Below, piece after piece: positions 7,013-9,038 of a stretch of DNA of 9,038 bases. Source of the stretch: Chloroflexota bacterium (GTDB taxonomy: Bacteria; Chloroflexota; Anaerolineae; Caldilineales; Caldilineaceae). The DNA lies in the NCBI GenBank assembly GCA_003577365.1, contig QEUY01000099.1:1-9038 (forward strand). The letters run 5' to 3'. The translations under genes were made by a program, and so were the position numbers. Under the pieces are notes generated by a model that saw only the letters and a list, made by a program, of their open reading frames with translations, made no database searches and was not told where the DNA came from. The first letter of the stretch is position 1, and every line of letters begins with the position of its first letter.

Positions 7013-8593
7013 TTAGTCAACCTTGAGCGACCGTTTGGGAAAGGTGATTACGGCCTGTGTGCCCAAGAGTTCAGCGCGGTCGAGCGGCGTCTCGCTTGGC
7101 ACGACGCCGTTCTCGGCGTCGCAGTGCTCCGGCTGGGCCATCCGCCTGGAGATCGATTCGATCTGCAAGCTGCCCTTGAGGTCGTCGGTGACCAGCGTGT
7201 GGACGATCTGCAGGCCCAGGCTGCCGCTCTGCTGCGCGTTGAACCCAGGCGGCAGCCGGCTGCCGCTGTTCTGCACCACGACCTGCACCGTGTCCCCCAG
7301 GTCGCGCAGTTCGACGTCGATATGTCCTCGGCTGTGCCCGCTCAGCCCATGCTCCATGGCGTTGAGCATCAACTCGTTGACGACCAAAGCCACCGGCGTG
7401 GCCTGTCCGGCGGGCAGCCGGATGTTCGGCCCGCGGATGCCGATCTCCACCTTCTGTTCCGGGTCGCCGGCCACCTGCTTGACCTGCTGGGCGATGCGCG
7501 CACACAGGTCGCGGATGTTGATCGGCTGCGCGTCGTCCTCGCTGAGGAACTCATGGATCACCGCTACGCTCAGGATGCGGTTGACGGCATCGCCCAGATG
7601 GGTGCGCGCTTCCTCGCCCTTGGCGCGGCGCGCCTGAATGCGCAGGATGGCGGCGATGGTCTGGAGGTTATTCTTGACCCGGTGGTGAATCTCTTGAATG
7701 AGCGCCGATTTGACGTTGAGTTCGCGCTGCTTTTGTACGGCATCCGTAGCGTTGTGCAGCAAGACCAACACGGCATCCACGGTGGTGCGCTCGCGCGCGC
7801 CAAAGATGGCCCACTGTGGCAGCCGGTAGCGCAGCGGCGGCCACGTCGATGAACGGCGCAGCGGCAGCGCCTTGCGCACCCAGACGCGCCCGTCCACGCT
7901 TTCGTGGCGATGCTCCAGGCAGTTGCCCGTGCGCAGCACCCAGTCCACCATCTCGTCGTCCTGCGTCTCCAGTTCCGACGTACGCTGGCCCGCCAAATCG
8001 ACTTCCAGCCCGGCAGAGCGGAAGAGATTGCTGGCAATGCCGCTCATATAGATGATGGTACGGCTGCGGTCGGCCAGATAGATGCCGTCGTAGAGGCCAA
8101 ACCGGCTCAGGTCGGCAGCGCCGGCCAGTTCCCCACGCATGCACATATCCTGCAGCCAGACTGTCGCCTGCCGAAAGCTGCGGTTGCGCCGGAGCTGGCG
8201 TTCATGCGCGATCATGTTGGTCTCGATGGCAAACGCCGCCACCACACGCTGCGCTTCGTCAAAGATGGGATAGACCACTTGGATCACCGGCGCGCCGCGC
8301 GCCACGACCTCCAGTTGGCGGCGGCCCCCACGGCCATGCGTCAACGCCTGCCAGACCAACGGCTGCTCGTCGGGGCTATCGATGCGCCCTGTGGCGCTTT
8401 GCGGATAGGAGGAGGAGATCGAGATGGGCGCGGCGTGAGAGACGACCAGGATCCGGTGAGCGGGGAACTGGCAGCAGAGCAGCAGGTCGGAGCGGCTGAT
8501 ATCCGCCGTAATGGGTAGACCGGCCTCGATGCGGCGCAGCAGCTCCTGGTCGCGCTCGGTCAGGTTAGGGCATTCAGAAATGCGTGCATCCAT
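7013..8593 (-). CDS. PdtaS-like sensor histidine kinase (HisKA_2 family)
   Basis: A soluble kinase of 526 residues from the ATG at 8593. The order is an N-terminal GAF-like sensor (about 10-130, with the PdtaS-like stretch ITADISRSDLLLCCQF and QVVYPIFDE), a PAS-like domain (about 165-285, FGLYDGIYLADRSRTIIYMSG), the HisKA_2 dimerisation and phosphoacceptor region EIHHRVKNNLQTIAAILRIQARR (301-323), then a HATPase domain with N-box NELMLNAMEHG (406-416) and G-box GSLGLQIV (457-464). The second His of the HH pair (304) aligns with the usual phosphoacceptor. There are no membrane helices, so the signal is cytoplasmic. It should phosphorylate the ANTAR regulator encoded next. About 25-30 extra hydrophilic residues (about 483-508) sit before the last strand TQAVITFP. 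The frame extends to TTG codons at 8602 and 8605; neither they nor the ATG has a strong ribosome site. Confidence 0.9.
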   Translation of the reverse strand: MDARISECPNLTERDQELLRRIEAGLPITADISRSDLLLCCQFPAHRILVVSHAAPISISSSYPQSATGRIDSPDEQPLVWQALTHGRGGRRQLEVVARGAPVIQVVYPIFDEAQRVVAAFAIETNMIAHERQLRRNRSFRQATVWLQDMCMRGELAGAADLSRFGLYDGIYLADRSRTIIYMSGIASNLFRSAGLEVDLAGQRTSELETQDDEMVDWVLRTGNCLEHRHESVDGRVWVRKALPLRRSSTWPPLRYRLPQWAIFGARERTTVDAVLVLLHNATDAVQKQRELNVKSALIQEIHHRVKNNLQTIAAILRIQARRAKGEEARTHLGDAVNRILSVAVIHEFLSEDDAQPINIRDLCARIAQQVKQVAGDPEQKVEIGIRGPNIRLPAGQATPVALVVNELMLNAMEHGLSGHSRGHIDVELRDLGDTVQVVVQNSGSRLPPGFNAQQSGSLGLQIVHTLVTDDLKGSLQIESISRRMAQPEHCDAENGVVPSETPLDRAELLGTQAVITFPKRSLKVD

Positions 8594-8640
8594 GCTCGCC
8601 AACAACTATGTAACCAACTCTGCCGGAGAGTATTCCACCC

Positions 8641-8655
8641 TATGATAATATCATA
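8641..8655 (-). promoter_or_regulatory. Palindrome over a possible extended -10 promoter of the kinase gene
   Basis: TATGATA-A-TATCATA is a perfect 7-bp palindrome with a one-base centre. On the minus strand it contains TGATATTAT (8653-8645), an extended -10 form (TGnTATTAT); no good -35 box precedes it. It lies 36-50 bases upstream of the candidate starts. It could be an operator overlapping the promoter, but AT-rich palindromes also arise by chance. Confidence 0.35.
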
Positions 8656-8692
8656 ACCGGCCACAATGTATCTATTCATCAGGAGCAATCCA

Positions 8693-8895
8693 TAGGGCGT
8701 TTTCATGTTGCAGTTGTGCGTGCTCAAGCAACAAAATATGCAGAATCTAGCTAGACCAAGGATAAGACTTGGGCGTTTCGAGACCACTTTACTTTGCATA
8801 ATGCAGCAAAACTGCCAGCCGAAGAGCGCCGATCTGCACCAGATACGCAATTTATCTTGCATTTCATTGGTAAAACGCAATATGAAAGCGCCCTA
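8693..8895. mobile_element. MITE-like element, 203 bp, flanked by TA
   Basis: The ends are 19-bp inverted repeats: TAGGGCGTTTTCATGTTGC at 8693-8711, and at 8877-8895 a sequence whose complement is TAGGGCGCTTTCATATTGC (17 of 19 match). Both outer ends are TA, which would fit a TA target duplication as made by IS630/Tc1-type transposases. The interior is clearly more AT-rich than the neighbouring genes and encodes no transposase. Two small palindromes lie inside: TCTAGCTAGA (8746-8755) and TGCAT-A-ATGCA (8795-8805). Mobility is inferred from structure only. Confidence 0.5.
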
Positions 8896-8913
8896 CACGC
8901 CGGAACGGCCCCG

Positions 8914-8942
8914 TTGACATGGCGCTTGACCTGGCATATGCT
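8914..8942 (+). promoter_or_regulatory. Sigma-70-type promoter on the plus strand
   Basis: A consensus -35 TTGACA (8914-8919) and a -10 TATGCT (8937-8942) are separated by 17 bases. The -35 region is part of a direct repeat, TTGACATGGC (8914-8923) and TTGACCTGGC (8926-8935), spaced 12 bp, which could be a regulator site. Transcription would start near 8949 and leave a leader of about 70 nt before the start codon at 9020. Confidence 0.6.
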
Positions 8943-9006
8943 TCGCAGCGCACAGAGATCCCCATTCTGGCTGTAGCCCCGCGCGTGGGTTGTATCTGAG
9001 GTTAGC

Positions 9007-9011
9007 GGAGG
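9007..9011 (+). promoter_or_regulatory. Shine-Dalgarno site for the gene at the right edge
   Basis: GGAGG lies eight bases before a TTG at 9020, the spacing expected of a ribosome site, downstream of the plus-strand promoter. Confidence 0.5.
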
Positions 9012-9019
9012 AATTTACC

Positions 9020-9038
9020 TTGCTCACAAGCGAGACGG
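9020..9038 (+). CDS. Start of a plus-strand gene, partial (TTG start)
   Basis: Only the first six codons (Met-Leu-Thr-Ser-Glu-Thr) are in the window, so the product cannot be identified. The call rests on context: a consensus promoter at 8914-8942, a leader of fitting length and a GGAGG site at 9007-9011. The gene would be divergent from the kinase gene and share its regulatory region. Confidence 0.35.

Larger units (their letters stand above)
8606..9019. other. Gene-free divergent regulatory region
   Basis: No convincing gene is found in these 414 bases. They separate the minus-strand kinase gene from a probable plus-strand gene at the edge. From left to right they hold a palindrome over a possible kinase promoter, the AT-richer inverted-repeat element at 8693-8895, and a strong plus-strand promoter at 8914-8942 with a leader of about 70 nt. 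The small reading frames present have atypical, Cys/Trp-rich composition and no ribosome sites. Confidence 0.6.

Noticed and set aside
8560..8880. Minus-strand frame of 106 codons across the AT-rich region
   Set aside because: It overlaps the kinase N-terminus, has no ribosome site, is rich in Cys and Trp, and runs through the inverted-repeat element, so it looks like chance.
8705..8917. Plus-strand frame of 70 codons in the same region
   Set aside because: It has no ribosome site or recognisable motif and spans the right arm of the inverted-repeat element.

Overview
The window looks like a high-GC bacterial chromosome segment, most likely Chloroflexota. This is an inference from gene content (a PdtaS/PdtaR-type kinase and ANTAR regulator, GT39 and YfhO-type membrane glycosyltransferases, an AmaP homologue) and from interspersed repeat motifs of a kind I associate with that phylum. 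No rRNA or marker gene fixes the lineage. All substantial genes lie on the minus strand, so they read from right to left. I see no tRNA, rRNA, CRISPR array or transposase gene.

Right edge (about 8606-9038): a 414-bp gene-free divergent regulatory region. It holds a plus-strand promoter leading to a gene that starts at the very edge of the window, a 203-bp AT-richer element bounded by 19-bp inverted repeats (MITE-like), and a perfect palindrome covering a possible minus-strand promoter. Next (8593 to 6293) comes a two-component pair: a soluble PdtaS-like sensor histidine kinase and its partner, a response regulator with an RNA-binding ANTAR output domain. The 135-nt spacer between them can form mutually exclusive RNA hairpins.

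Only 13 nt after the regulator begins a cell-envelope glycosylation cluster (6279 to 1001): a polyprenyl-phosphate glycosyltransferase of the DPM1/GT2 type, a GT39 multi-membrane glycosyltransferase, and a YfhO-family membrane protein. The last two overlap by ATGA. The likely division of labour is that the GT2 enzyme charges a lipid-phosphate carrier with a sugar in the cytoplasm, and the two membrane enzymes use it on the outer face of the membrane. The GT39 gene carries a 123-bp inverted-repeat element inside its reading frame. The GT2 gene ends in a tandem repeat that triplicates its last codons and its stop.

Left edge (937 to 1): an AmaP-like membrane anchor protein, then a Pro/Ala-rich reading frame that continues in the same frame after a single TAG and leaves the window.

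The most unusual points are the in-frame inverted-repeat insertion in the GT39 gene, the MITE-like element at 8693-8895, the triplicated stop at the GT2 gene end, and the possible RNA switch between the kinase and the ANTAR regulator.
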